From DASVWZ01 sp963708575 (GTDB lineage: Bacteria > Acidobacteriota > Terriglobia > Terriglobales > Acidobacteriaceae), in contig CAVPTB010000007.1 in assembly GCA_963708575.1 (NCBI GenBank), positions 682,001-746,000 on the forward strand: a stretch of DNA of 64,000 nucleotides, written 5' to 3'. Positions within the stretch are counted from its first letter, which is position 1. The number at the start of each line of letters is the position of its first letter. Below are positions 41,385-49,590 of the stretch, one piece after another. The position numbers and the translations under genes were made by a program. Below the pieces are notes generated by a model. The model saw only the letters and a program-made list of their open reading frames with translations. It had not been told where the DNA came from and did no database searches.

Positions 41385-42614
41385 ATGATGACCCCAAAAA
41401 GGATCGTTTTAGTTTTAAGTTTAATCTTTACAATTACTTGCGTTTCATCCGCAAAGGATCAGCCTGCCGAAGTCGTCCTTTCTAACGCTACGATCTACGC
41501 CTCTCCCACCGCGGAGCCGTTGCCGCACGCGACGGTGGTGATACGGGCGGGGAAGATCGAAGTCGTCCAGGCGGGGCAGAAGTACCGGGCGGTCAAATCC
41601 GCGGACGTCATCGACTGCACGGGCAAAGTGATCGTCGCCGGATTCTGGAACAGCCATGTGCACTTCACCGAACCGGATTGGAACGACGCTGCCAAGGGGC
41701 CAGCGGACAAACTCGAGTCCCACTTGCAGGAAATGCTCACGCGTTGGGGATTTACCACCGTCTGGGATCTCGGTTCTGATCCCAACAACACCTTGGCGCT
41801 CCGCAAACGGATTGCGAGCGGCGATCTCCCGGGCCCGCAGATCCTGATGGCGGGCGACATCTTCCCGAAAGGCGGGCACCCGGTTTACTTGCCGGCCGAA
41901 ATGCAATTGCCGGAAGCGGCGACTCCGCAAGAAGCCGCGCAGATGGCGGAGAAGTATTTGAGTTTGGGCCTGGATGGAATCAAACTTTTTACCGGCGCGT
42001 TCATGGGAAACAAGCCGGTGGTGAATATGGATGCTTCCATCGTGAAAGCGGCGGTGGACGTGGCTCACTCGAAGGGCAAGCCGGTGTTCACGCATCCGCA
42101 GAACCATGCCGGGGTGGACAATGCGCTGGCGGGCGGAGTCGATGTGCTGGCGCACACCATCCCGACGGAGGGGCAATTTACGGCAGAAGAGTTGGCGCAG
42201 ATGAAGCGCCAACATACAGCACTGATTCCCACGCTGACGTTGTGGACCACGGTGACGCCTGATCCGGCTGCGGTGGATCGGCTGGTCAACGCCGGGGTGA
42301 GCGAGCTGAAGTCGTACTTTGCGGAGAGCGGCACAATCCTGTTCGGCACCGACGTTGGATTCCAAACCAAGTACGACACGACACAGGAATTCGAGTTCAT
42401 GGGACGCGCCATGGCGTGGCGGGATGTTCTCGCCGCGCTCACGACGAACCCCGCGGAGTTCTTCAAAGCAAAAAACAAAGGCCGGGTGGAGAAGGGAATG
42501 GACGCGGACTTGGTGGTGCTGGAGGCCGATCCGGCGAGCGATGTGCGCAATCTGGCGAAGGTGGCGTACACGATCCGGGCGGGGAAGGTTGTTTATCCGG
42601 AGGGGAAGCGGTGA
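41385..42614 (+). CDS. Secreted amidohydrolase-family protein
   Basis: A 409-residue metal-dependent hydrolase of the amidohydrolase superfamily. A signal peptide (about 2-23, ending VSSAKD) is followed by a composite beta domain with DCTGKVIVAGFWNSHVHF (metal ligands HxH), HPQNHAGV, AHTIPTEG and FGTDVGF (the last Asp ligand), and the closing KGMDADLVVLEADPASDV. Exported members are usually prolidase- or imidazolonepropionase-like; the substrate is unknown. It diverges from groES with 27 bp between its start and the groES -35 box, so its own promoter must overlap that region. Confidence 0.9.
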   Translation: MMTPKRIVLVLSLIFTITCVSSAKDQPAEVVLSNATIYASPTAEPLPHATVVIRAGKIEVVQAGQKYRAVKSADVIDCTGKVIVAGFWNSHVHFTEPDWNDAAKGPADKLESHLQEMLTRWGFTTVWDLGSDPNNTLALRKRIASGDLPGPQILMAGDIFPKGGHPVYLPAEMQLPEAATPQEAAQMAEKYLSLGLDGIKLFTGAFMGNKPVVNMDASIVKAAVDVAHSKGKPVFTHPQNHAGVDNALAGGVDVLAHTIPTEGQFTAEELAQMKRQHTALIPTLTLWTTVTPDPAAVDRLVNAGVSELKSYFAESGTILFGTDVGFQTKYDTTQEFEFMGRAMAWRDVLAALTTNPAEFFKAKNKGRVEKGMDADLVVLEADPASDVRNLAKVAYTIRAGKVVYPEGKR

Positions 42615-42671
42615 GGATCGGCGGCACGCGCCCGATGATTTCGTTTGGATGTTGCTCGGATCGGGGCCGGA

Positions 42672-44051
42672 CTAGGGCGAAACTTCGAACACGGTACCGC
42701 AACCATAATTCCCGCAGGACTGTGAAGTACCCCCACGCTCAGTGGTGCCGAAGTAGGAGCTTTCACTTTCCTTCCGAACCAGGGGACTGGCGGGGAAGTT
42801 GCCGTCGGGCCTCTTCCCGAAATCGTAGAGTCCTGTGAATATCCAATTGTTTTTCAAGTGAGTAAGTCGATAGACCGCTCCAGATGCCGATTGGCCGGCA
42901 GCGGTCACTGATCCGTAGAGCCGTCCCTTGGCATCGAAACCTACGTCAGACATAGGCTCAAACCCGTCACCTAGTGATCCTTTAAAACTGTACAAAACCT
43001 GTTCTTCTGAGAAGCCCTTACCGCCAAGCCTGAATACTGTTCCCCCGCCCGAGTTGCCGGACCCGCCAGCTTGCGTGGTGCCGTAGAGATTGTTGTCGGG
43101 GCCGAAGACAACTCCCGCGAACGGATCTGCCCCATCCGGGGGGCCCGCAAAGCGATGTAGTATGCTCTCGCTCCACGCACCGTTCATTTTCAGTGGCGGC
43201 GTCAGTTTGAAGACTGTCCCGCAGCCCACGGACCCGTCGTGCGGACAATTGAAACCTCCGATGTAAGTCGTTCCATAGATCGCCCCGCTGGAGTCGAGAA
43301 CAAGGCCCCCGGTGGGAGCTCCGCCGTCACCAATTGGCGAGGCTATAGAAATACCTGCGAAACTATACAGAACTTTTTCTGTCCACGGACTATCAGCTTT
43401 CTTCGGCGGGCTTAGTTCGAAAATCGTTCCGCAATACCCATAGAGACTATTGCAATTGGTGCCTCGCCCTCCGCCGAACTGGGTCGCTCCATACAGATTG
43501 CCGGCCGCGTCGACTGCCAAATCGCCCCATGGCACGTAGCCATCACTTCCGCTCTGGAAGTTGTACAGTACCGTTTCCGTCCAAGAATCGCCCTTTTTCG
43601 CAGGTGGGGAGAGCTCGAAAACCGTTCCACAGCCAACGAACACGCCTAGCAAAGTGCAGTTGCCTGAGCCGCCGTACGCAGTGGTGCCGTAGAGATTCCC
43701 CGAGTTATCGATGAGTAGCCCGCCGAATGGAGATGCGCCATCATTGTTTACATTGCCTTGAAAAATGTGCAGAACGGTTTCCGTCCAGGCCCCGCCTTTC
43801 TGAGCCGGCGGAGCGAGTTGATAGACAGTGCCGCACTGATAAATCGATTTGCAGGTGGACGCACCGCCGTCTTGCGTGACTCCGTACAGATTTCCCTGCT
43901 TATCGAAAACCATATTGCCCAGCGGCATCGCGCCATCCGAATTGCCCTGAAAGCTGTACAGCACCTTCTCTTTCCACTCGGCGGAGGCGGAGAGGGTGGC
44001 TAGCAGGGAGAACAGGGCCAGCAGGGAGATTCGAGTGAGTTTGCGGTTCAT
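42672..44051 (-). CDS. Secreted GloVer-repeat protein
   Basis: A 459-residue exported protein. The start MNRKLTRISLL gives a signal peptide ending at SASA; the longer frame from 44168 adds 39 unlikely residues. It contains about eight repeats of the GloVer pattern: DxxGNLYGTTxxGG, then GTVFxLxPP, then WTExVLYxFxG (for example DNSGNLYGTTAYGG, CGTVFELSPPAKK). Such proteins are abundant in Acidobacteria, probably fold as beta-propellers, and have no known activity. A second member of the family is at 62245. Confidence 0.88.
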   Translation of the reverse strand: MNRKLTRISLLALFSLLATLSASAEWKEKVLYSFQGNSDGAMPLGNMVFDKQGNLYGVTQDGGASTCKSIYQCGTVYQLAPPAQKGGAWTETVLHIFQGNVNNDGASPFGGLLIDNSGNLYGTTAYGGSGNCTLLGVFVGCGTVFELSPPAKKGDSWTETVLYNFQSGSDGYVPWGDLAVDAAGNLYGATQFGGGRGTNCNSLYGYCGTIFELSPPKKADSPWTEKVLYSFAGISIASPIGDGGAPTGGLVLDSSGAIYGTTYIGGFNCPHDGSVGCGTVFKLTPPLKMNGAWSESILHRFAGPPDGADPFAGVVFGPDNNLYGTTQAGGSGNSGGGTVFRLGGKGFSEEQVLYSFKGSLGDGFEPMSDVGFDAKGRLYGSVTAAGQSASGAVYRLTHLKNNWIFTGLYDFGKRPDGNFPASPLVRKESESSYFGTTERGGTSQSCGNYGCGTVFEVSP

Positions 44052-44236
44052 GTGGGACTCAGCCAGACTGGCCGGGGGAGCGCAGCTTGCGGCGTCCCAC
44101 AGCTTAGCGCAGGCGGAGCGGAAAAGGAATGACAATGTACGCCATCCGTCGGCCGATGAGTTGGCCATGCAAAACCTTTCATCTTGACCCTTCTGCGCTT
44201 CCAGCCCACACTGGCAGCGTACTGAAAGGGTTGTCG

Positions 44237-44362
44237 ATGAAGCGCTCTGTGTGGTTTCCTGCCCTCATGCTCGGGACGTTTAGTGCTCTTGTGGCCCGAA
44301 GCTCAGCCGGTCTGTTCACAAAAACACGAATTCCATCAAGGTGCACCGGGCGGGCAGCATGA
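44237..44362 (+). CDS. Small exported ORF coupled to FG-GAP gene, copy 1
   Basis: A 41-codon ORF (MKRSVWFPALMLGTFSALVA, then GLFTKTRIPSRC) that looks like a signal peptide plus a short tail. Its TGA overlaps the ATG of the next gene as ATGA. Compared with copy 2 at 45649 the tail is shifted by an extra A in the AAAAA run and then returns to the same stop, so total length is conserved. Either a short secreted peptide or a translational leader for the next gene. Confidence 0.5.
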   Translation: MKRSVWFPALMLGTFSALVARSSAGLFTKTRIPSRCTGRAA

Positions 44363-45483
44363 ATCCAGAAAGCAAAACGGCATTCGACTGGCGTAACCTG
44401 CTGGCCATTTTGGCATGGCTGATCTTCCCGCCCATGCTGATGTCGCAGCAGTTCCAGAATCCTGTCTATTACAAAGCGGGCAAGAACTCGCACGCACAGC
44501 CTTATGAGGTAATTTCCGCAGATCTGAACAATGACGAGCACTCCGACCTTGTGATAGCGGATTACTTTGAGGATCAAATTCGGGTCTTGATTAACAAAGG
44601 GGATGGAACGTTTGAAGCGGGGAAGAATTTCACTGTTCCGGGGCCACCCGTCGCACTGGCCGCCGCGGACTTGAATAATGATGGACGTGTCGATCTCCTC
44701 GTAGTCATATCAGGGGGCTCGGGAACTGGCACCCTAGCAGTTTATCTAGGAAACGGGGACGGTACGTTTCGGAAAGGTACAACGAATACTCTCGGTCCGT
44801 TCCTCGGCGCTATTGCCGTGGGAGATTTCAATAACGATGGCAACATTGACGCGGCCGTTCCCTTCACAGAGTTCAATAAACCTTCTGGAGTCATGGTATT
44901 CTTCGGCAACGGCAAAGGAAAACTGAAGAAAAACGCGACTTATAAACTTGCTGGTGAACTCGGTGGGTTAGCGGCAGCCGATCTGAACGGCGACGGTTAC
45001 CCCGATCTGGCAGTGGCGGAATATCAGAACGAATCTGTTGCGGTTTTGCTCAACCAGGGTAATGGGAAGTTCGGGAAGCCCGCAACGTATTCCACACAAG
45101 GGCCGGGGGGAGCATCGAACGTCGCAATAGCGGACTTAAATCACGACGGCATCCCCGACCTTGCCGTCAGCACAGAGATTGGGTTAACGGGGTTTAACAT
45201 TTTCTTGGGCACCGGTCACGGCAAATTTAAACTTATGGCATTTTACAGCGACGACAATCCGATTGAATTGGCAATAGCAGACTTCAACTTGGACGGTAAT
45301 CTTGATGTGATCGAAGCAAATAATACAGGCGCGGCTGATCTATTTTATGGCAATGGCGACGGTACCTTCTCCTATGGATTTTCTGTCGGTATGCCATACA
45401 AGTGTGGATACTCGGTCACAACAGCGGACTTCGATCAAAGACGGAGCTCCCGATATCGCTTTTACTCTGTACAACATCAATAA
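44359..45483 (+). CDS. Secreted FG-GAP/VCBS repeat protein, copy 1, frameshifted at its end
   Basis: A 374-residue exported protein. Signal segment 11-31 (NLLAILAWLIFPPMLMSQQF), then a seven-bladed-type propeller of FG-GAP repeats with Ca-binding DxNxDGxxDL motifs (DLNNDEHSDLVIADY, DLNNDGRVDLLVV, DFNNDGNIDAAVP, DLNGDGYPDLAVA). After DFDQ the frame departs from copy 2: one extra A in the AAA at 45437-45439 replaces the expected DGAPDIAFTLYNINKVAVLL with an unrelated tail. Removing it restores the frame to a stop at 45509. Binding partner unknown; such propellers mediate adhesion or protein contact. Confidence 0.8.
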   Translation: MNPESKTAFDWRNLLAILAWLIFPPMLMSQQFQNPVYYKAGKNSHAQPYEVISADLNNDEHSDLVIADYFEDQIRVLINKGDGTFEAGKNFTVPGPPVALAAADLNNDGRVDLLVVISGGSGTGTLAVYLGNGDGTFRKGTTNTLGPFLGAIAVGDFNNDGNIDAAVPFTEFNKPSGVMVFFGNGKGKLKKNATYKLAGELGGLAAADLNGDGYPDLAVAEYQNESVAVLLNQGNGKFGKPATYSTQGPGGASNVAIADLNHDGIPDLAVSTEIGLTGFNIFLGTGHGKFKLMAFYSDDNPIELAIADFNLDGNLDVIEANNTGAADLFYGNGDGTFSYGFSVGMPYKCGYSVTTADFDQRRSSRYRFYSVQHQ

Positions 45484-45648
45484 GGTAGCTGTCCTGCTCA
45501 ATAAGCAGTAGGTCTCAGGTTGCTTCTGGGTTAGGGTTGCTCCCGGCCCGTCGGAAGGGCGCTCGCTCCACAGGCAATGCAAAACCTTTCATCTTGACCC
45601 TTCCCGGCTTCCAGTACACACTTGCAGCCGCTGTCGAAAGGCGCGTCA

Positions 45649-45774
45649 ATGAAGTCTGCTGTGTGGTTTTCTGCTCTTATGATTGGGACTTTGATGCTCT
45701 TGGGCTCCGAAGCTCAGGCGGGTCTGTTCACAAAACACGAATTCCATCCAATCACTACTAGGCGGGCAGCATGA
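45649..45774 (+). CDS. Small exported ORF coupled to FG-GAP gene, copy 2
   Basis: A 41-codon ORF: MKSAVWFSALMIGTLMLLGS, EAQA as likely cleavage site, then GLFTKHEFHPITTRRAA. Same length as copy 1 and the same ATGA overlap with the downstream gene, so the arrangement was kept after duplication. A strong case for translational coupling; whether the peptide itself has a role is unknown. Confidence 0.5.
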   Translation: MKSAVWFSALMIGTLMLLGSEAQAGLFTKHEFHPITTRRAA

Positions 45775-46922
45775 ATCCAGAAATCAAAACGGCACTCGAC
45801 TGGCGTAACCTGCTGGCCATTTTGGCATGTCTGATCTCTCCGTCCATGCTGATGTCGCAGCAGTTCCAGAATCCTGCCTACTACAAAGCAGGCAAAAATT
45901 CGCACGCGCAGCCTAACGAGGTGGTCGCCGCCGATGTGAATAACGACGGACATTCGGATCTGATAGTAGCGGACTACTTCGAGGATCAGATTCGGGTTTT
46001 GATCAACAAGGGTGACGGGACATTTGAGCCGGGGAAAAATTTTGCCGTTCCGGGGCCACCGGTCGCCTTGGCTGCAGCGGACCTAAATAACGATGGACGG
46101 CTTGATCTCCTCGTAGTTATCTCGCACGGCTCGGGAGATGGCACTCTCGGGGTTTATCTTGGAAATGGTAACGGTACATTTGGGAAAGGCACAAGCTATA
46201 CCTTAGGTCCATTTGTCGGCGCTATTGGTGTGGCGGATTTCAATAACGATGGCAACGTGGACGCCGCCGTTCCTTTCACAGAGTTCAACAAACCCTCAGG
46301 AGTTATGGTGTTCTTCGGGGATGGCAAAGGGAAACTGAAGAAAAACGCAACCTATAAACTCCCAGGAGAACTCGGCGGCCTAGCGGCAGCCGATCTGAAA
46401 GGTGACGGATACCCTGATTTGGTTGTTGCAGAATATCAGAACGAGTCTGTTGCTATCTTAATAAACCAACACGATGGCAAGTTCGGGAAACCGGTAACGT
46501 ATTCCACCTTTGGGCCATCTGCAGCCTCCAACGTTGCGATCGCCGACCTGAATCATGACGGTATTCCTGACCTGGCCGTGGCTACTGTCGCGCCAGAAGC
46601 CGGACTAAACATCTTTCTTGGTGTTGGACATGGCAAGTTCAAGCCTGGGTCCTTCTACGGTGACTTCAATCCGATTCAGCTAGCAATAGCTGACTTTAAT
46701 TTGGACGGCAACCTTGATGTGATCGGGGCGAATAACACTGGGGCAGCAGACGTGTTCTATGGCAATGGCGACGGCACTTTTCTGTCTGCATTTTCGATCG
46801 GCACAAAGTACAAATGTGGATACTCTGTGACTACGGACGACTTCGATCATGATGGTGCTGCCGATGTTGCTTTCTCGCTGTACAACATCAATAAGGTAGC
46901 TGTCTTGCTCAATAAGGAGTAG
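45771..46922 (+). CDS. Secreted FG-GAP/VCBS repeat protein, copy 2, intact
   Basis: A 383-residue exported protein, close paralogue of the preceding gene. Signal segment about 11-31, then repeats with DVNNDGHSDLIVADY, DLNNDGRLDLLVV, DFNNDGNVDAAVP, DLKGDGYPDLVVA, DLNHDGIPDLAVA, DFNLDGNLDVIGA and DFDHDGAADVAFS, which give an integrin-alpha-like propeller with calcium loops. Its intact end (NINKVAVLLNKE) shows what copy 1 has lost. The ATG overlaps the small ORF stop. Confidence 0.88.
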   Translation: MNPEIKTALDWRNLLAILACLISPSMLMSQQFQNPAYYKAGKNSHAQPNEVVAADVNNDGHSDLIVADYFEDQIRVLINKGDGTFEPGKNFAVPGPPVALAAADLNNDGRLDLLVVISHGSGDGTLGVYLGNGNGTFGKGTSYTLGPFVGAIGVADFNNDGNVDAAVPFTEFNKPSGVMVFFGDGKGKLKKNATYKLPGELGGLAAADLKGDGYPDLVVAEYQNESVAILINQHDGKFGKPVTYSTFGPSAASNVAIADLNHDGIPDLAVATVAPEAGLNIFLGVGHGKFKPGSFYGDFNPIQLAIADFNLDGNLDVIGANNTGAADVFYGNGDGTFLSAFSIGTKYKCGYSVTTDDFDHDGAADVAFSLYNINKVAVLLNKE

Positions 46923-47492
46923 GCCTGCGGACGGGAGATTTCATTTCGCGACCTCGCGGGGTAAACCGATCCTCCCCCCACTTCCGCCATTCTCGTTGAG
47001 GGGCCTCCTCAGTTTCGTTTAGAGGAAAACAAGAAGTTGAATCGGGAGGGGTGGGGCATCCGGCCTCGCTGGCGCTCGGGGGATTTCGCATGGCGGCTTA
47101 TCGGCACGAATGAATTCGTGCCCTTCCCGAACTGCGCCAGCCTCCGCAAAGAGCGCTGCGGGCTGGGCCACTCGCCATGGTTTAAGTTATTCGGAGGGAC
47201 GAGGCGTCCGATCGGAGAGACGGAGAGAATCTTCTGTTCCCAGGTTAGCGCCAGAGAACGGCGCGATCCTGGGCCACCAGCCTGGTGCGATGCGAAAGTC
47301 AAAGGCAGCGGACAAGAATGTCCGCTCCACACACGCGGCCAAACCCATGGGTTGAGTGGGCCGCCGGCCGGTTTCAAAACAGTTCCCATGTCTCGAAAAT
47401 CACGAGACATGAGGCACCCGGCCAATCAACGGCAGGGGGATTCTTGCGCGGGCGATGACAAGGCGGGCCGGGGGCCTTAGAATTGTGGGGTT
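46923..47492. other. Intergenic region with interspersed repeat
   Basis: About 570 bp. The long frame 47037-47480 has no family resemblance and covers a structured repeat, so it is not annotated as a gene. Apart from the repeat at 47048-47176 and a GAATTCGTGC-type short palindrome near 47107-47121, nothing is recognised. Confidence 0.55.
47048..47176 (+). repeat. Interspersed hairpin repeat, copy 2
   Basis: Shares GGGGCATCCGGCCTCGC, CCAGCCTCCGCAAAGA and GGCTGGGCCA with the minus strand of 33652-33735, with a 50-bp insertion between the first two blocks. GCCAGCCTCCGC (47136-47147) faces GCGGGCTGGGC (47158-47168) as a stem-loop. Confidence 0.55.
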
Positions 47493-47915
47493 ATGAAAAG
47501 GGCCTGGCTGACGATTGCGGTGGTGGTGGGATTGCTGGCTTCTCCGAGCTTTGCCAAGAAGAGGATCAAGCCGGAGGGACCGACCGCCACGCTGAATTTT
47601 GTGGTGCTGCGGGACGAGAATGGAAAGCCGGTGCGCAATGCGGCGGTGGTTCTGCATCCGGTGAATAACGATGACAAGCAGGAAAAAGGCGGGCTGGAAC
47701 TGAAGAGCGATGCGGAAGGGAAGTGCAGCATCGACGGCATCCCTTATGGAAAGCTGCGGGTGCAGGTGCTGGCGCCGGGGTTCCAGACGTATGGCAGCGA
47801 CTACGATGTGGGACAGGAGTCGGTGGAGATTACGTTGAAGTTGAAACGGCCGTCGGGACAGTATTCGATTTATGTGGATCATCCGGAGGAGAAGAAGCCT
47901 CAGGAGAAACAGTAG
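47493..47915 (+). CDS. Secreted carboxypeptidase-regulatory-like (CNA-B type) domain protein
   Basis: A 140-residue exported protein, signal peptide about 1-21 (LLASPSFAKK). Residues 32-120 form one beta-sandwich: FVVLRDENGKPVRNAAVVL, SDAEGKCSIDGIPYGKLRVQ and VLAPGFQTY are the standard strands of the carboxypeptidase regulatory-like fold. The C-terminus is charged and Pro/Lys-rich. Such single domains are common in Acidobacteria as independent secreted modules. No partner gene can be named. Confidence 0.82.
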   Translation: MKRAWLTIAVVVGLLASPSFAKKRIKPEGPTATLNFVVLRDENGKPVRNAAVVLHPVNNDDKQEKGGLELKSDAEGKCSIDGIPYGKLRVQVLAPGFQTYGSDYDVGQESVEITLKLKRPSGQYSIYVDHPEEKKPQEKQ

Positions 47916-47923
47916 CCGGGGCG

Positions 47924-48058
47924 GTCGTTGGTCTGCGGTTGTCGGTCGTCTGTCTGCGGTCGTCAGTCATCGGTCTATGCAGTCCTTCGATTCCGACCGC
48001 AACCTAGGCGCGAAGACCGGCGACCGAGGGCCGAAGACCGATGACGGCAGACCAAAGA
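47924..48058. repeat. Inverted arrays of GACCG/GGTCG-type short repeats
   Basis: Left part has GGTCGTC/GGTCTGCGGT units, right part has the complement (AGACCGATGAC, GCAGACC, AAGACG). The arms GTCATCGGTCT (47966-47976) and AGACCGATGAC (48035-48045) pair exactly. Similar GACGACTGACGACC units lie next to groEL (39118-39150). Confidence 0.5.
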
Positions 48059-48065
48059 CGAATCT

Positions 48066-48446
48066 ATGGACTACTTACTGAAGACGGAACCTACGGTTTA
48101 TTCATTCGCCGACCTGCAGCGGGAGAAGGCGACGATGTGGGATGGAGTGACGAATCCGGTGGCGGTGAAACATCTGCGTGAGATGAAGGCTGGCGATCGG
48201 CTGGTGATTTATGAGACCGGCGATCATAAGAGCGCGGTGGGGACGGCGAGTGTGGTATCGGTGGAGGCGGCCGATCCGAAAAATCCGCAGGTGAAGATCA
48301 AAGTGGGGAAAGCGCTGGCGAAGCCGGTGACGTTGGCGGAAGTGAAAGCGCAGAAGCTGTTTGCGGATTCTCCATTGGTGCGGCAGGGGCGGTTGAGCGT
48401 GGTGCCGTTGAATGCGGCGCAGTGGGGATTTTTGACGGGAGAGTAG
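48066..48446 (+). CDS. EVE-domain protein
   Basis: A 126-residue single-domain protein of the EVE family (YTH/PUA-like fold), which binds modified bases in DNA or RNA. Typical segments are DYLLKTEPTVYSFADLQRE, TMWDGVTNPVAVKHLREMK, GDRLVIYETGDHKSAVG and SVVPLNAAQWGFL. EVE proteins occur both as housekeeping genes and in modification-dependent restriction; no nuclease lies nearby, so the first is more likely here. It ends at a strong terminator. Confidence 0.9.
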   Translation: MDYLLKTEPTVYSFADLQREKATMWDGVTNPVAVKHLREMKAGDRLVIYETGDHKSAVGTASVVSVEAADPKNPQVKIKVGKALAKPVTLAEVKAQKLFADSPLVRQGRLSVVPLNAAQWGFLTGE

Positions 48447-48466
48447 AGTTTCGTAGCTTTAAAGTT

Positions 48467-48502
48467 GCCCTTCCCAGATTGGCTGGGAAGGGCTTTTCTT
48501 TT
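48467..48502 (+). terminator. Intrinsic terminator of the EVE gene
   Basis: Perfect 11-bp stem GCCCTTCCCAG / CTGGGAAGGGC with a 5-nt loop, followed by TTTTCTTTT. Confidence 0.9.
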
Positions 48503-48555
48503 GGGCTTTGGAAAACCAGACTCCGCGCAGAACGCGGCAGGCTGGAGCATTCGAG

Positions 48556-49395
48556 CTACTTTTTAGGCGGAGCGGTGGTGGTGGCGGGAGCCGGTTTCTT
48601 CTCCAGGCTCGGTTTCTTCTGGATCGAAATCAGTTCGACGTCAAAGAGCAGAGTGGCGTTGGGCGTGATGTCGGGCGGCGCGCCGCGCTCTCCGTAGGCG
48701 AGGTCGGCGGGAACGAAGAGTTGCCACTTGGACCCGACGGGCATGAGTTCGAGGGCCTGGGTCCATGCCTTGATGACGCCGTTGACGGGGAAGGTGGCGG
48801 GCTGGCCGCGCTTGTAGGAGCTGTCGAACTCGGTACCGTTGATGAAGGTGCCGCGATAGTTGCAGACAACGGTGTCGGAGGCAGTGGGCTTGGGACCGAC
48901 TCCGGCTTTCAGGATCTTGTATTGCAATCCGCTGGGAAGGGTGACTACACCTTCTTTGGTTTTGTTCTCGGCGAGAAAAGCTGCGCCTTCTTTTTTATTG
49001 GCCTCGCCTTGCTGCTGCATTTTCTCCATTTGCTGCTGGCGGACGGTGTTCTGCATAGCCATGAGCGCGGCGTGAGCTTCATCGTCGGTGAGGCGCGTCT
49101 TGCCGCCGGACATGGCGTCCTTCAGACCCTGCAGGATCAGATCGGGATCGACAGGCACCGACTGCTTTTGCAGGTTCGTGCCGAGGTTCATGCCGAGGGC
49201 GTAGCTGAATTTATCTTTTGGGGTGGCGAGTCCGGAAGTGTCGGGAGCCTGCGCCGGTGGAGCTTGCTGGGCCTGAGCCGCGGCTGGGGCGTCGGGCGGA
49301 GTCTGTGCGGGTGGTGTCTGTTGCGCGAGAGCACTGCCCACGAGCAGCATTCCTGACGCCAATAGGATTACGGGTAGGGTGAACGATTTCTGCAT
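48556..49395 (-). CDS. Periplasmic FKBP-type peptidyl-prolyl isomerase (Mip/FkpA-like)
   Basis: A 279-residue exported foldase. Signal peptide about 1-24 (LVGSALAQQ), Pro/Ala/Gln-rich linker, an alpha-helical FKBP_N dimerisation region (about 55-140, KFSYALGMNLGTNLQKQ) and an FKBP_C domain (about 150-260) with VVCNYRGTFINGTEFDSSY, GVIKAWTQALELMPVG and the active-site YGERG. It catalyses cis-trans isomerisation of prolyl bonds in envelope proteins. Converges with the EVE gene. Confidence 0.92.
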   Translation of the reverse strand: MQKSFTLPVILLASGMLLVGSALAQQTPPAQTPPDAPAAAQAQQAPPAQAPDTSGLATPKDKFSYALGMNLGTNLQKQSVPVDPDLILQGLKDAMSGGKTRLTDDEAHAALMAMQNTVRQQQMEKMQQQGEANKKEGAAFLAENKTKEGVVTLPSGLQYKILKAGVGPKPTASDTVVCNYRGTFINGTEFDSSYKRGQPATFPVNGVIKAWTQALELMPVGSKWQLFVPADLAYGERGAPPDITPNATLLFDVELISIQKKPSLEKKPAPATTTAPPKK

Positions 49396-49590
49396 GAGGT
49401 ATTGTCACATTGGTTGGGGGAACGGGCAAATCCGGTGGTACCGGGGGATGGGCAAAATTTTGCATGTTCCTGGCGGAGAAGCTGAAAGCCAAGAGCAGCG
49501 GGCGAAGCGCGAAAGTCGCGAAGGTAGCTAAGAATTGCGGTTGGGGGCGAGGCGTCGGGTACAATGTGACGCGTGGTTGCAGGAGGAGAG

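Larger units (their letters stand above)
44169..46921 (+). repeat. 1.41-kb tandem duplication carrying two FG-GAP genes
   Basis: The segment starting GCAAAACCTTTCATCTTGACC occurs at 44169 and again at 45579, a period of 1410 bp. Each unit has the leader, a 41-codon ORF, and an FG-GAP gene, diverged throughout but alignable to the stop codon. The first unit has extra bases relative to the second in the small ORF and near the end of the FG-GAP gene. Confidence 0.85.

Noticed and set aside
47037..47480. 147-codon frame in the 47 kb intergenic region
   Set aside because: Overlaps an interspersed hairpin repeat; shadow-like composition.
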